From: Gaiellales bacterium
Lineage (GTDB): Bacteria > Actinomycetota > Thermoleophilia > Gaiellales > JAICJC01
Length of the DNA: 47,245 nucleotides
Assembly (NCBI GenBank): GCA_036273515.1
Contig: DASUHM010000050.1
Location: forward strand, 1 to 47,245
Direction of reading: 5' to 3'
Part shown: positions 46,134 through 47,245 of the stretch, piece after piece
Numbering within the stretch: position 1 is the stretch's first letter
Layout of the letters: every line of letters starts with the position of its first letter
Program-made: the position numbers and the translations under genes
The notes under the pieces: model-generated
The model's input: the letters and a program-made list of their open reading frames with translations, nothing else
Database searches by the model: none
What the model was told of the DNA's origin: nothing

Positions 46134-47245
46134 CGGCTCATCCCGATCGCCTGCTCCCGCTGGAGCTTCTTGCCCTCGGTCTGAAGCGCGGGCGCGAACA
46201 TGATCTCGGCCTTCTGGAAGGCCTGGATCGAGTCGTAGCCCGTGGTCGCCATCGACGTGCGGAGGGCGCCCATCAGGTTGAGCGTGCCGTCGTTCTCGGT
46301 GGCCGGGCCGGTGACGATCTCCTCGAGCGTGGCGACCTGGTCGGTCTGGACGCGGGCGCCGCGGGGGAGGCTCGCGTGGAACGTCGCCATGCCCCAGTGG
46401 TAGCCGTGCCCCGGCGCCTCGTAGGCCCGGGCGAGCGGCGAGCCGACCATGACGGCGTCGGCGCCGCACGCGATCGCCTTGGAGATGTCGCCGCCGGTGC
46501 GCATGCCGCCGTCGGCGATGACGTTCACGTACTGGCCGGTCTCGAGCAGGTGCTGGGTGCGGGCCGCCGAGGCATCGGCGATGGCCGTCGCCTGGGGCAC
46601 CCCGACGCCGAGGACGCCGCGAGTCGTGCAGGCGGCCCCAGGCCCGACGCCGACGAGGACGCCGGCGGCGCCGGTGCGCATCAGGTGCAGCGCCGCCTGG
46701 TAGGAGGCGCAGCCGCCCACGATCACGGGCACCGGGATCTCGTTGATGAACTGCTTCAGGTTGAGCGGCTCGACGACGGTCGAGACGTGCTCGGCCGAGA
46801 CGACGGTGCCCTGGATCACCAGGACGTCGAGGCCGGCCTCGAGGGCGATCTGCCAGTACTCGCGCACCCGCTGGGGCGTGAGCGACGCGGCGGCGAGGAC
46901 GCCCTCGGCCTTGATCTCGGCGATCCGCCGGCCGATCAGCTCCGGCTTGACCGGCTCGGCGTAGATCTGCTGCATCTCGCGCGTCGCCTCGGCCTTCTCG
47001 TACTCGGAGATGCGCTCGAGCTCGGACTCGGCGTCGTCGTAGCGCGTCCAGATGCCCTCGAGGTTGAGCACCCCGAGGCCCCCCAGCTTGCCGAGGATGA
47101 CGGCCGTCTCCGGCGAGACCACACCGTCCATCGCCGATGCCAGGAGCGGCAGCTCGAGCAGGTGCGGGCCGAGCCGCCAGGCGATGTCGACGTCTTCCGC
47201 GTCGCGGGTGCGCCGGCTCGGCACGATCGCGATGTCGTCGAACCC
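46130..47245 (-). CDS. guaB3: GuaB3-type IMP dehydrogenase-related protein, N-terminus outside the window
   Basis: At least 371 residues of an IMP dehydrogenase/GMP reductase-family barrel. The frame is open to the window edge, with [15 protein letters not shown] at the visible start, which is the GuaB3 N-terminal region, so about 10-20 residues are missing. The active-site loop is [17 protein letters not shown], with the cysteine in the place of the IMPDH nucleophile. Phosphate loops appear as [29 protein letters not shown]. There is no CBS domain pair, which separates it from canonical GuaB. It precedes guaA directly, which supports a role in guanine nucleotide metabolism. Confidence 0.93.

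Overview
The window is very GC-rich DNA with tightly packed genes, GTG and TTG starts, 1 to 4 base start/stop overlaps and a block with rplM-rpsI-glmM-glmS, acpS-nnr-alr and guaB3-guaA. This points to a high-GC actinobacterium. A deep lineage such as Thermoleophilia is my best guess, from overall style only. No rRNA, tRNA or CRISPR array was found.

Layout. 0-10 kb: a UvrA-like ABC ATPase without the UvrB-binding insert, an MFS exporter, an AI-2E family permease, a PLP decarboxylase plus class III aminotransferase operon, a DUF805 protein, and a cytochrome c plus ThDP-enzyme pair. 10-16.2 kb: two tiny genes, thpR, then a minus-strand operon acpS, nnr (epimerase/dehydratase), alr, cca, methyltransferase, joined by short overlaps. 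16.2-32.2 kb: accessory genes (MBL-fold hydrolase, VOC protein, a decaying stretch with an ABC ATPase pseudogene, an S53 peptidase, an HD-GYP protein, a CAP protein, lgt, chrA, a HAF-repeat protein, a class C beta-lactamase-like hydrolase) ending in a lower-GC HipBA toxin-antitoxin module with a large palindromic operator. 32.4-36.5 kb: the glmS, glmM, rpsI, rplM operon on the minus strand. 36.5-44.5 kb: XdhC-like protein, an MMPL/RND transporter, two secreted proteins (one a second, larger S53 peptidase) and a GNAT acetyltransferase. 44.5-47.2 kb: guaA and guaB3, the latter running off the right edge.

How the genes fit together. Housekeeping modules cover amino-sugar and cell-wall precursors (GlmM, GlmS, Alr), cofactor and metabolite repair (AcpS, Nnr), tRNA CCA addition, GMP synthesis and lipoprotein maturation. 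Between them lie exported hydrolases and transporters typical of a soil or sediment organism.

Two features stand out. First, a dyad element made of two facing CAATTGNCRY half-sites occurs four times between 8.4 and 17.5 kb, three of them inside genes and written with codons that are otherwise scarce there. Second, many unlinked genes have a TANNNT hexamer 6 to 11 bases before the start codon, which suggests widespread leaderless or near-leaderless transcription, including an overlapping divergent pair at 16.23 kb.
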